Assembly: GCF_018704125.1 (NCBI RefSeq)
Contig: NZ_JAGTIS010000008.1
Coordinates: 62,001 to 126,000 of the forward strand
Reading direction: 5' to 3'
Length of the DNA stretch: 64,000 nt
Source of the DNA: Metapseudomonas boanensis
GTDB lineage: Bacteria; Pseudomonadota; Gammaproteobacteria; Pseudomonadales; Pseudomonadaceae
Shown piece after piece: positions 9,913 through 20,047 of the stretch. The notes under the pieces were generated by a model. The model saw only the letters and a list, made by a program, of their open reading frames with translations. It did no database searches and was not told the origin of the DNA. The first letter of the stretch is position 1. The number at the start of each line of letters is the position of its first letter. The translations under genes were made by a program, and so were the position numbers.

Positions 9913-11202
9913 ATGCGCGAAGAGTTGAACCAAGGCCTGATCGATTTCCTCAAGGCCTCGCCCACCCCGTTCCACGCCACTCGCAGCCTGGCCCAGCGCC
10001 TCGAGGCCGCCGGCTACGTGCGTCTCGACGAACGTGAGGCTTGGCGCGTCGAAAGTGGTGGCCGTTATTACATCACCCGCAATGACTCCTCGCTGATTGC
10101 TGTGAAGCTGGGCAAACGCTCCGTCCTCGAAGGCGGCCTGCGCCTGGTCGGTGCGCACACTGACAGCCCCTGCCTGCGAGTCAAGCCGAACCCCGAACTG
10201 CACAAGCAAGGCTTCTGGCAATTGGGTGTCGAAGTCTACGGCGGCGCCTTGCTGGCCCCCTGGTTCGACCGTGATCTGTCACTGGCCGGACGTGTCACCT
10301 ACCGCGCCGCGGGCATGGTGGAAAGCCAACTGATCGACTTCCAAACGCCTATCGCGGTGATCCCGAACCTGGCTATCCACCTCAACCGGGATGCCAACCA
10401 GGGCTGGCCGATCAACGCCCAGACCGAGCTGCCACCGATCCTGGCCCAGCTCGCCGCCGGCGAAACCCGCGACTTCCGTGACCTGCTCGCCGAGCAGCTG
10501 ACCTTGGAACACGGTGTCGTCGCGGATGCCGTGCTGGATTTCGAACTGAGCCTCTACGACACGCAGAGCGCCGCGGTAATTGGTCTGGGAAGCGACTTCA
10601 TTGCCGGCGCCCGTCTGGATAACCTGCTGTCCTGCTACGCAGGCCTGCAGGCCCTGCTGGCCGCGGAGGCCGATGAAAGTTGCGTATTGGTTTGCACCGA
10701 CCACGAAGAAGTCGGCTCCTGCTCCGCCTGCGGCGCCGACGGTCCGATGCTGGAGCAAGTGCTGCGCCGCCTGCTGCCCGAGGGCGATGCCTTCGTCCGC
10801 ATCGTCCAGCGCTCGCTGCTGGTCTCGGCCGACAACGCCCACGGCGTACACCCCAACTACGCCGACAAGCACGACGGCAACCATGGTCCCAAGCTGAATG
10901 CCGGGCCGGTGATCAAGGTCAACAGCAACCAGCGCTACGCCACCAACAGCGAGACCGCTGGCTTCTTCCGCCACCTGTGCCTGGAAAACGAAGTACCGGT
11001 GCAGAGCTTCGTCACCCGCAGCGACATGGGCTGCGGCTCGACCATCGGCCCCATCACCGCTAGCCAGCTTGGCATCCGGACCGTCGATATCGGCCTGCCG
11101 ACCTTTGCCATGCACTCGATTCGCGAGCTCGCTGGCAGCCATGACCTGGCTCACCTGGTGAAGGTCCTGACCGCCTTCTATTCCAGCCACGACCTGCCCT
11201 GA
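9913..11202 (+). CDS. apeB: M18 family aminopeptidase ApeB
   Basis: The 429-residue cytosolic dizinc aminopeptidase carries the M18 landmarks: AHTDSP (metal His-Asp), [11 protein letters not shown] (bridging Asp), DHEEVGS (Glu-Glu), DNAHGVHPN and the terminal His in [11 protein letters not shown]. Family members cleave neutral or acidic N-terminal residues as large tetrahedral complexes. The start has GGAG 8 bases upstream. It is followed after 13 bp by gmhA, so the two may share a transcript. Confidence 0.94.
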   Translation: MREELNQGLIDFLKASPTPFHATRSLAQRLEAAGYVRLDEREAWRVESGGRYYITRNDSSLIAVKLGKRSVLEGGLRLVGAHTDSPCLRVKPNPELHKQGFWQLGVEVYGGALLAPWFDRDLSLAGRVTYRAAGMVESQLIDFQTPIAVIPNLAIHLNRDANQGWPINAQTELPPILAQLAAGETRDFRDLLAEQLTLEHGVVADAVLDFELSLYDTQSAAVIGLGSDFIAGARLDNLLSCYAGLQALLAAEADESCVLVCTDHEEVGSCSACGADGPMLEQVLRRLLPEGDAFVRIVQRSLLVSADNAHGVHPNYADKHDGNHGPKLNAGPVIKVNSNQRYATNSETAGFFRHLCLENEVPVQSFVTRSDMGCGSTIGPITASQLGIRTVDIGLPTFAMHSIRELAGSHDLAHLVKVLTAFYSSHDLP

Positions 11203-11215
11203 AAAGGACGCCCGC

Positions 11216-11803
11216 ATGCTCAGCCATATCCGCAACAGCCTGGAGGAAGCCAGGGCCGCTCTGGACAACTTCATCGCCAACGAAGACGCCCTGCGGAACG
11301 TCGAGCGTGCGGCGCAGTTGCTGGTCGAGAGTTTCGAGAACAAGGGCAAGGCATTTTCCTGCGGTAACGGTGGCTCGATGTGCGATGCCATGCATTTCGC
11401 CGAGGAGCTGACCGGCCGCTACCGCAAGAACCGCCCCGGCATCGCCGCCGTCTCCATCAGCGACGCCAGCCACATCAGCTGCGTCGCCAACGATTTCGGC
11501 TACGACCACATCTTCTCTCGCTACATTGAGTCCCACGGACGCGCGGGTGATGTGCTGATCGCCATCAGCACCAGCGGCAAGAGCCCCAACGTGGTGAAAG
11601 CCGCGGAAGCGGCGCGAGGCCTGGGCGTCAAGGTCGTAGCCCTGACCGGAAAACCCGGCTCGGTGCTGGAAGCGCTGGCCGACGTGTGCATCTGCGCCCC
11701 CGGCGGCGACTACGCCGACCGCGTGCAGGAGTTGCACATCAAGGTGCTGCATATCCTGATCGAACTGATCGAGCGCAAGCTCAGTCCGCAGAACTATCTC
11801 TAG
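11216..11803 (+). CDS. gmhA: Sedoheptulose-7-phosphate isomerase, enterobacterial-type GmhA
   Basis: The 195-residue SIS-domain enzyme converts sedoheptulose 7-phosphate to D-glycero-D-manno-heptose 7-phosphate for LPS inner core. It is close in sequence to E. coli GmhA over its whole length ([66 protein letters not shown]), and keeps the E. coli active-site His61 and Glu65 equivalents and the C-terminal Gln and His. The His that follows GGS in E. coli is Met here. P. aeruginosa makes heptose with a different GmhA encoded elsewhere, so this copy may be an additional, acquired one. Confidence 0.88.
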   Translation: MLSHIRNSLEEARAALDNFIANEDALRNVERAAQLLVESFENKGKAFSCGNGGSMCDAMHFAEELTGRYRKNRPGIAAVSISDASHISCVANDFGYDHIFSRYIESHGRAGDVLIAISTSGKSPNVVKAAEAARGLGVKVVALTGKPGSVLEALADVCICAPGGDYADRVQELHIKVLHILIELIERKLSPQNYL

Positions 11804-11813
11804 AGATTTCCTT

Positions 11814-11834
11814 GTGGGGGCGAATTCTTTCGCC
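11814..11834. repeat. REP-like short palindrome
   Basis: GTGGGGGCGAATTC followed by TTTCGCC forms an imperfect hairpin. The same GGGGGCGAATTC-ATTCGC core recurs at 48662-48687, and a shorter AGCGAATTCACTCGC version at 18312-18326, all in intergenic DNA. Confidence 0.55.
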
Positions 11835-11881
11835 AAGCAGACCACAGGTCTGCCCCTCTAGACACCGAGCCAGGCACAGCA

Positions 11882-11912
11882 TCCCTCACCTCAACCCTCT
11901 AAGGGAGAGGGG
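11882..11912. repeat. Intergenic palindromic repeat (CCCTCT/AGAGGG family), copy 1
   Basis: CCCTCT-AAGGG-AGAGGGG hairpin between two convergent genes. Similar CTCTCCC/GGGAGAG palindromes sit at 18383-18412 and 19358-19386, so this is a dispersed intergenic repeat that may also terminate transcription. Confidence 0.5.
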
Positions 11913-11995
11913 GATTTCGTGCGGAGCCGAGCCTTTGTGCTGTGCCTGCAGGAGCGGATTCCCTCACCAAGCTGACCCGAGGTTGGCCAACCGCC

Positions 11996-12709
11996 CTACG
12001 CCACCTCGACGCTCACATGGATGGCATCGTGCCGCCAGTACTCCAGATCGCAATCGATCAGCCGGCCGTGCTGGTCACGGTTGATTCGGGTAATGCGTAG
12101 CGCCGGGCTACCGGCTGAAACCTTCAATGGCGCAGCGGCTTCCGGGTGCAGTGCAGTCGGCACCATGTCGAACCGCACACGTCCGTAATGAATCCCGTAC
12201 TCGCTGGAGTAAAGGTCAGTCAGTGATTGAGTCAGGTCGAAGTCGATGATCCCCGGAAAATAGGCCGGGTTGAGGTAATGCTCGACGTAGAGGACCAAAC
12301 GACCGTCCACCCGCCGCGCTCGACGGATCTGATAAACGCTGGACAACGCCGGCAACTCCAGCAGTTCGCAGATTTCCACACTGGCCGGAATCAACCGAGC
12401 CCCCAGCACTTCCGTGGCGGGGACTCGCCCCTGTTCCGCCACCATGGCGTGGAAGTGGCTGCGGATCAGGGGGTTGTACGCCAGGCGCGGCGGTGAAACG
12501 AACCAGCCACGGCGCTCCTCGCGGTAGATCAGTCCCTGCGCTTCCAACTGCCCCAGCGCCTCACGCAGCGTGATGCGGGTGGTGTCGAATAGCTCACTCA
12601 GCTTGCGCTCAGCCGGCAGCTTGCCGCCCTGCGGCAGCAGTCCATGGGCAATCTGCTCCTGCAGGGCATTGCAGATGGCGGTCAGGGGGCGGGGTGCCTC
12701 GTCGCGCAT
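11996..12709 (-). CDS. GntR/HutC-family regulator with UTRA domain (PhnF-like)
   Basis: The 237-residue protein starts at the ATG at 12709, which has GGAG upstream; the open frame runs on to 12898 without a start signal. It has an N-terminal winged helix (GGKLPAERKLSELFDTTRITLREALGQLEAQGLIYREERRGWFV) and a C-terminal UTRA effector domain (residues ~90-235). It is divergent from the binding-protein operon at 13008. Copies of TG-N3-TAGACCA lie in front of both genes, like the recognition sequence I remember for PhnF, so it very probably represses the operon and itself until its ligand binds. Confidence 0.85.
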   Translation of the reverse strand: MRDEAPRPLTAICNALQEQIAHGLLPQGGKLPAERKLSELFDTTRITLREALGQLEAQGLIYREERRGWFVSPPRLAYNPLIRSHFHAMVAEQGRVPATEVLGARLIPASVEICELLELPALSSVYQIRRARRVDGRLVLYVEHYLNPAYFPGIIDFDLTQSLTDLYSSEYGIHYGRVRFDMVPTALHPEAAAPLKVSAGSPALRITRINRDQHGRLIDCDLEYWRHDAIHVSVEVA

Positions 12710-12724
12710 CGAAAAACTCCAATC

Positions 12725-12736
12725 TGGAATAGACCA
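12725..12736. promoter_or_regulatory. Candidate GntR operator, site 1
   Basis: TGGAATAGACCA, 15 bp upstream of the GntR start codon. It shares TG-N3-TAGACCA with site 2 and fits the palindromic TGGT-CTA-ACCA pattern of HutC-type regulators. This is a pattern match only. Confidence 0.45.
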
Positions 12737-12968
12737 GCACCATCGAGGTGCATGAGAACCGGTATTGCCGGCCATCCTAGGCAGCCTAGATGACTGCGGG
12801 ATGACAGTCAGCCCACCTGCACGCGCCATGCCATGGCTGACAGCGACACCCGCATACCGCCTGTCGGGCCATGGTCTACGCTTTTCTATCGTCTGCACTT
12901 GCCGAATCGGGTGGCGACACTGCCATCAAACCGTCATCCACGGCTTTTAGATTTGGCCTGGGTCTTGC

Positions 12969-12980
12969 TGATCTAGACCA
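12969..12980. promoter_or_regulatory. Candidate GntR operator, site 2
   Basis: TGATCTAGACCA lies 27 bp upstream of the binding-protein start codon and just before its AAGGAG ribosome site, a good repressor position. It matches site 1 at TG-N3-TAGACCA. Confidence 0.5.
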
Positions 12981-13007
12981 ACCTCAAAACCTGCTAAGGA
13001 GCTTCAC

Positions 13008-14066
13008 ATGAAACGCCTGTTGCTGGCTTCACTGATGGGAACGGCCATCGCCCTGGGGACCCAGGCCATGGCAAGCGATGCAGATCTGAAGAGTCTTGAA
13101 CAAGCCGCGCGCCAGGAAGGTGCCGTCAACAGCGTAGGCATGCCCGACAGCTGGGCCAACTGGAAGGACACTTGGGCGGACCTCGCCAAGCTCTACGGCC
13201 TGAAGCACATCGACACCGACATGAGCTCAGCCCAGGAAATCGCCAAGTTCGCCGCCGAGAAGGACAATGCCACCGCAGACATCGGCGATGTTGGCGCGGC
13301 CTTCGGCCCCATCGCCGTTCAGCAGGGCGTGACCCAACCTTACAAACCCAGCACCTGGGCCCAGATCCCTGACTGGGCGAAGGACGCGGACGGCCACTGG
13401 ATGCTGGCCTACACCGGCTCCATCGCCTTCATCGTGAACAAGCAGTTGGTGAAAGAAGCACCGAAATCCTGGGCCGAGCTGAAGAACGGCAAGTACAAGG
13501 TGTCCATCGGCGACGTCAGCGCTGCTGCCCAGGCCGTCAATGGCGTGCTGGCCGCCGCCATCGCCAATGGCGGTAACGAGCAAAACATCCAGCCTGGCCT
13601 GGACTTCTTCGCCGATATCGCCAAGCAAGGCCGCCTGTCGCTGTCCAACCCGACCATCCAGACCCTGGAGAAGGGCGAGGTGGAGGTGGGCATCGTCTGG
13701 GATTTCAACGGCCTTTCCTACCGCGACCAGATCGACCCCAGCCGCTTCGAGGTGCTGATTCCCTCCGACGGTTCAGTGATCTCCGGCTATACCACCATCA
13801 TCAACAAGTACGCGAAGAACCCCAACGCCGCCAAGCTGGCCCGCGAGTACATCTTCAGCGACGCCGGACAGATCAATCTGGCCAAGGGCAATGCCCGGCC
13901 GATCCGCGCCGAGCACCTGAAGCTGCCGGCCGAGGTCCAGGCCAAGCTGCTGCCTAACGAGCAGTACGCCAAGGTCCAGCCGATCAAGGATGCCAAGGCC
14001 TGGGAGAACACCTCCAAGGCGCTGCCGCAGCTTTGGCAAGAGCACGTGATCATCGAGATGGAATAA
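13008..14066 (+). CDS. ABC transporter substrate-binding protein (family 1, phosphonate/organophosphate-like)
   Basis: The 352-residue protein has a signal peptide (MKRLLLASLMGTAIALGTQAMA) and a family-1 solute-binding fold, seen in NSVGMPDSWANWKDTW, a DIGDVGAAFGP hinge, TGSIAFIVNKQLV and the C-terminal IFSDAGQINLAKGNARPIR. It should deliver its ligand to the permeases encoded two and three genes downstream. AAGGAG lies 6 bases before the ATG. The ligand is not certain: the operon also has an alkaline-phosphatase-superfamily enzyme and a HAD phosphatase, and PhnF-like operator sites, so a phosphonate or phosphate ester is the best guess. Confidence 0.85.
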   Translation: MKRLLLASLMGTAIALGTQAMASDADLKSLEQAARQEGAVNSVGMPDSWANWKDTWADLAKLYGLKHIDTDMSSAQEIAKFAAEKDNATADIGDVGAAFGPIAVQQGVTQPYKPSTWAQIPDWAKDADGHWMLAYTGSIAFIVNKQLVKEAPKSWAELKNGKYKVSIGDVSAAAQAVNGVLAAAIANGGNEQNIQPGLDFFADIAKQGRLSLSNPTIQTLEKGEVEVGIVWDFNGLSYRDQIDPSRFEVLIPSDGSVISGYTTIINKYAKNPNAAKLAREYIFSDAGQINLAKGNARPIRAEHLKLPAEVQAKLLPNEQYAKVQPIKDAKAWENTSKALPQLWQEHVIIEME

Positions 14067-14219
14067 GAAGTCGCCCAATCTCTGGCTGCGCGTGCTCAAG
14101 CCGTGTTGAACACGGGCTCGGAATGCTCATTTACAGACGTAAACCCTGCTTCCCCGCCCGTGTTCGCCTTGCCTGAGCTGCGCTCGCTCAGAGCTTGAAC
14201 AACTTCTGAGGTTGATTAA

Positions 14220-15026
14220 ATGAACCAGAAAGTCATCCTGGTGTTGCTGGATGGCCTGAACTACGAGGTTGCCCGGCATGCGCTGGGCCACTTGCAGGCT
14301 TACTGTTCCGCTGGACGCGCTGCACTTTACAAGCTCGAATGCGAGCTGCCGGCGCTGTCCCGTCCGCTGTACGAATGCATCCTCACCGGCGTACCGCCGA
14401 TCGAGAGCGGCATCGTCCACAACAATGTCTCGCGGCTTTCGACGCAGCGCAGCGTCTTCCACTACGCCGCCGAGGCAGGTCGCACCACCGCGGCAGCCGC
14501 GTACCACTGGGTCAGCGAGTTGTATAACCGTTCGCCGTTCAACGCCGCCCGCGACCGCCACACCGAGGCGCCGGATCTGCCGATCCAGCACGGCCATTTC
14601 TACTACGCGGACCATTACCCGGATTCGCACCTTTTCGCCGATGCCGAGAGCCTGCGCGTGCGGCATTCGCCGGACTTCCTGCTGGTACACCCGATGAACA
14701 TCGACGACGCCGGCCACAAGCACGGCCTGAACACACCGCAGTACCGCAACAGCGCGCGGGTCGCCGATATCCTCCTGGCCGAGTACCTGCAGCGCTGGCT
14801 GGGCGCCGGTTACCAGGTGCTGGTCACCGCCGACCACGGCATGAACGACGACCGCACGCACAACGGCCTGTTGCCCGAGGAGCGTGAAGTGCCGCTGTTC
14901 GTCCTCGGTTCGGCGTTCAGCCTGGATGCCACGGCACAACCCAGGCAAGTGGAGCTGTGCGGCACCATCTGCGAGCTGCTCGGCATACCCCACGACAAAC
15001 CCATCTGCCGGGAGCTGCTGCTGTGA
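14220..15026 (+). CDS. Alkaline phosphatase superfamily enzyme (nucleotide pyrophosphatase/phosphonate hydrolase-like)
   Basis: The 268-residue protein begins directly with the metal-binding strand VILVLLDGLNYEV (Asp9), and ends with the signature ADHGMNDDRTHNGL (Asp-His-His metal set). Between these is LVHPMNIDDAGHKHG, the second Asp/His metal motif. A conserved Thr or Ser nucleophile would sit near SRPLYECILTGVPP. It has no signal peptide, so it should act on the substrate after import. Similar enzymes include type I phosphodiesterases and phosphonoacetate hydrolase. Its stop overlaps the GTG of the first permease. Confidence 0.8.
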   Translation: MNQKVILVLLDGLNYEVARHALGHLQAYCSAGRAALYKLECELPALSRPLYECILTGVPPIESGIVHNNVSRLSTQRSVFHYAAEAGRTTAAAAYHWVSELYNRSPFNAARDRHTEAPDLPIQHGHFYYADHYPDSHLFADAESLRVRHSPDFLLVHPMNIDDAGHKHGLNTPQYRNSARVADILLAEYLQRWLGAGYQVLVTADHGMNDDRTHNGLLPEEREVPLFVLGSAFSLDATAQPRQVELCGTICELLGIPHDKPICRELLL

Positions 15027-15865
15027 ACTCCACCAATCGGGGCAAGTGGCTGGCCGCGCTCTGTCTGCTGCCCTTTGCCCTGTTCTTCTTCGCCTTCCAG
15101 ATCGCGCCCCTGGCCTGGGTGGCCATCCACAGCCTGAACACTGCAGACGGCTGGGGACTGGGCAATTTCGTCAAGGTATTCAGCTCGAAGTTTTACCTTC
15201 AGGCGATCAAGCACAGCCTGCAGATTGCCTTCTGGTCGAGCCTGATCGGCATCGTCATCGCAGTGATCGGCAGCTATTCGCTGCGCAAGGTGGAGTCGAA
15301 ATTGCGCGACTTCGTCATGGCCTTTTCCAACATGACAAGCAACTTCGCCGGGGTGCCGCTGGCCTTCGCCTTCATCATCCTGCTCGGTTTCAACGGCGCA
15401 CTGACCATCCTGCTCAAGCAATCGGGCCTGATCGAGGACTTCAACCTCTACTCCAAGACCGGCCTGATCGTGCTCTATACCTATTTTCAGATTCCCCTCG
15501 GAGTGTTGCTGCTCTACCCGGCATTCGATGCGCTGCGCGAAGACTGGCGTGAATCTGCCGAGCTGCTGGGCGCCGGAACCTGGCAATTCTGGCGTTTCAT
15601 CGGCTTGCCAGTGCTGACGCCTGCGCTGCTGGGAACCTTCATCATCCTGCTGGCCAATGCTCTGGGCGCCTACGCCACGGTCTACGCCCTGACTACCGGC
15701 AACTTCAATGTGCTGACCATCCGTATCGCCGCCATGGTCGCCGGCGATATCTTTCTCGACCCGAACATGGCCAGCGCGCTGGCGATGGTGCTGGTGGGGC
15801 TGATGGTGCTGATTACCGTGGTGCACCAGTGGCTGCTGAAGAGGAGCTACCATGTCGCGCGCTGA
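15023..15865 (+). CDS. ABC transporter permease (first subunit)
   Basis: Starting at the GTG at 15023 (GGGAG upstream; GTGA overlap with the preceding stop), the protein has 280 residues and six predicted membrane helices. The coupling EAA loop is visible as ESAELLGAGTWQFWRFIGLPVLTPALLG. It belongs to the BPD_transp_1 family. It should pair with the next gene's product as a heterodimeric permease. Confidence 0.85.
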   Translation: MNSTNRGKWLAALCLLPFALFFFAFQIAPLAWVAIHSLNTADGWGLGNFVKVFSSKFYLQAIKHSLQIAFWSSLIGIVIAVIGSYSLRKVESKLRDFVMAFSNMTSNFAGVPLAFAFIILLGFNGALTILLKQSGLIEDFNLYSKTGLIVLYTYFQIPLGVLLLYPAFDALREDWRESAELLGAGTWQFWRFIGLPVLTPALLGTFIILLANALGAYATVYALTTGNFNVLTIRIAAMVAGDIFLDPNMASALAMVLVGLMVLITVVHQWLLKRSYHVAR

Positions 15866-16649
15866 ACTTCGCAGTGGCGGCCTCTACCATCGCGTGGTGG
15901 TCTACCTGCTGTTCCTGATCCTGTTGCTGCCACTGCTCGGCACCCTGCTCTACTCGCTGTCCACCAGTTGGTCAGCGACCCTGTTGCCGGACGGCCTGAC
16001 CTTCAAGTGGTACCTCGCGCTGTGGAGCGATGCGCGTTTCCTCAGCGCCTTCGGCCAATCGCTGCTGGTGTGTTTTGGCGCATTGCTGCTGTCGGTGGTG
16101 CTGATCCTGCCGCTATTGTTCGTGGTGAACTACCACTTCCCCAAGCTCGACGGACTGATGAACATCCTGATCCTGCTGCCCTTCGCCGTGCCGCCGGTGG
16201 TGTCTTCCGTGGGGCTGCTCCAAGTCTACGGCTCCGGCCCCCTGGCGATGGTCGGCACGCCCTGGATCCTGATTGGCTGCTACTTCACTGTCGCCCTGCC
16301 CTTCATGTATCGCGCCATTACCAACAACCTGCAGGCGATCAACCTGCGTGACCTGATGGACGCCGCTCAGCTACTGGGCGCCAGCACCTGGAAGGCAGCC
16401 TTCCTGGTGGTGCTGCCGAACCTGCGCAATGGCCTTATGGTGTCGCTGTTCCTGTCGTTCTCCTTCCTGTTCGGCGAGTTCGTCTTCGCCAACCTGCTGG
16501 TGGGCACGCGCTACGAAACGCTGCAGGTTTACCTGAACAACATGCGCAACAGCAGCGGCCACTTCAACAGCGCGCTGGTGATCTCCTATTTCTTTTTCGT
16601 GCTGCTGTTCACCTGGGCAGCCAACCGCTTGAACAAGGACAAGGCATGA
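15852..16649 (+). CDS. ABC transporter permease (second subunit)
   Basis: The 265-residue membrane protein has about six helices and an EAA-type loop LMDAAQLLGASTWKAAFLVVLPNLRNG (about residues 167-193). It overlaps the preceding permease gene by 14 bp and the ATPase gene by 4 bp, so the set is tightly coupled. The sequence NLLVGTRYETLQVYL near the end is typical of the phosphonate/thiamine/iron-type permeases. Confidence 0.85.
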   Translation: MSRAELRSGGLYHRVVVYLLFLILLLPLLGTLLYSLSTSWSATLLPDGLTFKWYLALWSDARFLSAFGQSLLVCFGALLLSVVLILPLLFVVNYHFPKLDGLMNILILLPFAVPPVVSSVGLLQVYGSGPLAMVGTPWILIGCYFTVALPFMYRAITNNLQAINLRDLMDAAQLLGASTWKAAFLVVLPNLRNGLMVSLFLSFSFLFGEFVFANLLVGTRYETLQVYLNNMRNSSGHFNSALVISYFFFVLLFTWAANRLNKDKA

Positions 16650-17635
16650 GTTTCCTTTCCATTCGCGGTCTGCATAAAAGCTACGGCCAGACCTCCATCT
16701 TCAGCGACATCCATTGCGAAATCAGCAAGGGCGAGTTCGTCACCCTGCTCGGGCCCTCAGGTTGCGGCAAGTCCACCCTGTTGCGCTGCATCGCCGGACT
16801 CACCGAGGTCAACGGCGGGCAAATCTTCCTGGATGGCCAGGACCTGGTTCCGCTGTCGCCGCAGAAGCGCGGCATCGGCATGGTGTTCCAGAGCTACGCG
16901 CTGTTCCCTAACATGACGGTGCAGCAGAACGTCGCCTTCGGCCTGCGTATGCAGAAGGTTTCCTCCGCCGACAGTAAACGCCGCGCCGACGAAGTCCTGG
17001 CCATGGTGGAGTTGACCGACTTCGCCGATCGCTACCCCCATCAACTTTCAGGCGGCCAGTGCCAGCGCGTGGCACTGGCTCGCTCACTGGTCACCCGCCC
17101 ACGCCTGCTGCTGCTCGACGAACCGTTGTCGGCACTGGATGCGCGTATCCGCAAGCACTTGCGCGAGCAGATCCGCCATATCCAGCAGGAACTGGGACTG
17201 ACCACCATCTTCGTTACCCACGATCAGGAAGAGGCGCTGACCCTCTCCGACCGCATCTTCCTGATGAACGCTGGGCGCATCGTCCAGAGCGGCGACGCGG
17301 AAACCCTCTACACCGCACCAGTGGATGCCTTCGCCGCCGGATTCATCGGCAACTACAACCTGCTCGATGCCGACAGCGCCAGCCGCCTGCTGGCTCGCCC
17401 GGTCAATGGGCGCATCGCAATCCGTCCGGAAGCCATCGTCATCAGCCATGAAGGTGGTATAGAGGCGGAAGTACGCAGCCACAGCCTGCTGGGCAATGTC
17501 ATCCGCTATCGCGTTTCGGCCCGGGGTGTAGAACTGGTGGTGGACGTTCTCAATCGATCCGCCGATGATCTGCACCGCAAAGGCCAACGCATCGGCCTGC
17601 GTATCGACGACCATGCAATTCGGGAGGTGGCCTGA
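16646..17635 (+). CDS. ABC transporter ATP-binding protein
   Basis: The 329-residue ATPase shows Walker A GPSGCGKST, Q-loop VFQSYALFPNMT, signature LSGGQCQRVALARSL, Walker B LLLLDEPLSALD and H-loop VTHDQEEA. The C-terminal ~95 residues form a TOBE-type regulatory domain (IAIRPEAIVIS). This is the CUT1/Pot/Fbp-like arrangement used by spermidine, iron and phosphonate importers. The signature glutamine is followed by Cys (GGQCQR) instead of the usual Gln, a mild change. Confidence 0.92.
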   Translation: MSFLSIRGLHKSYGQTSIFSDIHCEISKGEFVTLLGPSGCGKSTLLRCIAGLTEVNGGQIFLDGQDLVPLSPQKRGIGMVFQSYALFPNMTVQQNVAFGLRMQKVSSADSKRRADEVLAMVELTDFADRYPHQLSGGQCQRVALARSLVTRPRLLLLDEPLSALDARIRKHLREQIRHIQQELGLTTIFVTHDQEEALTLSDRIFLMNAGRIVQSGDAETLYTAPVDAFAAGFIGNYNLLDADSASRLLARPVNGRIAIRPEAIVISHEGGIEAEVRSHSLLGNVIRYRVSARGVELVVDVLNRSADDLHRKGQRIGLRIDDHAIREVA

Positions 17636-18288
17636 TGGCCCTGGCAATCTTCGACCTTGACGACACCCTGATCGACGGCGACTGCGCGAGCCTATGGAGC
17701 CAGCATATGGCCAATCTGGGTTGGGTCGACGGCGAATCCTTCGTGCGCAAGGACACCGAACTCATGGCGCTCTACGCTGAAGGCAAGCTGGCGATGGAAG
17801 ACTACATGGCCTTCAGCCTGACACCACTGGTGGGGCGCACCGCCGAAGAAGTGGAGTTCGTCGTCGGCCCCTTCGTTGAAGACGTGATCGAACCACTGAT
17901 CCATTCCGATGCCACACGCTGCCTGGCCCGGCACCGGGAGGATGGCGACCGCCTGCTGATCATCTCCGCCTCTGCACATTTCCTGGTCAGCGCCATCGCC
18001 GGACGCCTGGGAGTTGAAGAGGTCCTGGCGATCGAACTGGAGGAACAGCACGGCTGCTATAGCGGCCGTACGCGCGGTGTGCTCACCTACCGCGACGGCA
18101 AGGTGACACGCCTGCAGGCCTGGCTGGAGGAACATGGCGAAAGTCTGGACGGTGCCCACTTCTACTCTGACTCGCGCAACGACCTGCCGCTGCTGACCCG
18201 GGTCCCTCACCCCCGCGTGGTCAATCCGGATCCGACCCTGCGAGCCCACGCAGAGGAAGCAGGCTGGCCGGTGCTGAGCTGGCGCTGA
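17635..18288 (+). CDS. HAD-superfamily IB phosphatase (SerB-like)
   Basis: The 217-residue protein has HAD motif I FDLDDTLIDGD (nucleophile Asp7), motif II IISAS and motif III with SDSRNDLPLL (two Asp) and a Lys in DGKVTRLQ. An alpha-helical cap (~16-90) is as in the IB group, which contains phosphoserine phosphatase. The ATG shares a base with the ATPase stop (TGATG), so it is the last gene of the operon and probably removes phosphate from the imported or partly degraded substrate. Confidence 0.85.
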   Translation: MALAIFDLDDTLIDGDCASLWSQHMANLGWVDGESFVRKDTELMALYAEGKLAMEDYMAFSLTPLVGRTAEEVEFVVGPFVEDVIEPLIHSDATRCLARHREDGDRLLIISASAHFLVSAIAGRLGVEEVLAIELEEQHGCYSGRTRGVLTYRDGKVTRLQAWLEEHGESLDGAHFYSDSRNDLPLLTRVPHPRVVNPDPTLRAHAEEAGWPVLSWR

Positions 18289-18334
18289 GGCCATCCATAC
18301 CCCCTCAACAGAAGCGAATTCACTCGCGAACTAG

Positions 18335-19333
<999 letters not shown>

Positions 19334-19357
19334 CGATCGAGGGGTAGACCTCTGCTC

Positions 19358-19386
19358 CCCGCCCCCTCTCACAGAAGGAGAGGGGA
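19358..19386. repeat. Intergenic palindromic repeat (CCCCTCTC/GAGAGGGG family), copy 3
   Basis: CCCCCTCTCAC-AGAAG-GAGAGGGG between two convergent genes; third member of the family at 11882 and 18383. It could act as a bidirectional terminator. Confidence 0.5.
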
Positions 19387-19387
19387 C

Positions 19388-19927
19388 TTACTCCTCGTCG
19401 CCTTCCAGCTCGGCCTTCAAAGCCTCGAAGGATGGAGCGGCGTAGATGCTTACTTCCACGGCCAGCTCCATCACCTTGGTCAGGTCGCTCCGGTAGACCA
19501 GCACACACTGAAGGGCGTTATCCAGCGCCTCGCTGAAGTCCACCAGCACATAGCCACCCTTCTCTGGATAAAGACTGGCGAGCTGGACCTGGATCCGGTT
19601 GAGGGCCTTGAGTGGTTCGACCTTGGCCAGTTGCTTGGGCTGGAGCACAAAACTCACGCTCGGCCCAAAGGAGTCCACCACCTGCTGGAACAGCTCGTCA
19701 TAAGTGTCGGCCTGGAACAGCACGGTTTCCGGAAGGCTGCCCACCACGACCCATTCACCCAGCGGAATAGGGAAGGTATCGTCGTAGTTGATGTCCGGGT
19801 TAGCCGCGAGGAAGGCGTCTGGATCGGCATAGGCCTGAGCTGCCTCGTCGGCAACGCGATTGATGTCCTCCTCGCTCATGCAGCCGGAGCTGATTGCAGT
19901 GATCAATTCAATGAGTTGCTGTTTCAC
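19388..19927 (-). CDS. Conserved cytoplasmic protein of unknown function
   Basis: The GTG at 19927 gives 179 residues beginning MKQQLIELITAISSGCMSEEDI; an in-frame extension to 20023 runs through the ahpF terminator and is unlikely. The protein is acidic and soluble, without membrane segments. The middle part PDINYDDTFPIPLGEWVVVGSLPETVLFQADTYDELFQQVV looks like a mixed alpha/beta fold. I do not recognise the family. Confidence 0.6.
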   Translation of the reverse strand: MKQQLIELITAISSGCMSEEDINRVADEAAQAYADPDAFLAANPDINYDDTFPIPLGEWVVVGSLPETVLFQADTYDELFQQVVDSFGPSVSFVLQPKQLAKVEPLKALNRIQVQLASLYPEKGGYVLVDFSEALDNALQCVLVYRSDLTKVMELAVEVSIYAAPSFEALKAELEGDEE

Positions 19928-19988
19928 GAGAGGTGCCCTGTAGCGGAAAGTTCGGAGGGGCGAAGGATATAGGGAAAGTGGACAGATA

Positions 19989-20021
19989 TAAAAAAACGGA
20001 TGGCCCTTTCGGACCATCCGC
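19989..20021 (-). terminator. Terminator after ahpF
   Basis: On the minus strand, GCGGATGG / CCATCCG stem (CGGATGGTCC...GGGCCATCCG) followed by seven T. It is 27 bp beyond the ahpF stop codon. Confidence 0.85.
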
Positions 20022-20047
20022 ATACTTCAGCACACCACGCTGAACAA

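Noticed and set aside
19334-19387. Looking for modB/modC after modA
   Set aside because: Only a palindromic repeat lies there and the next gene is on the other strand.
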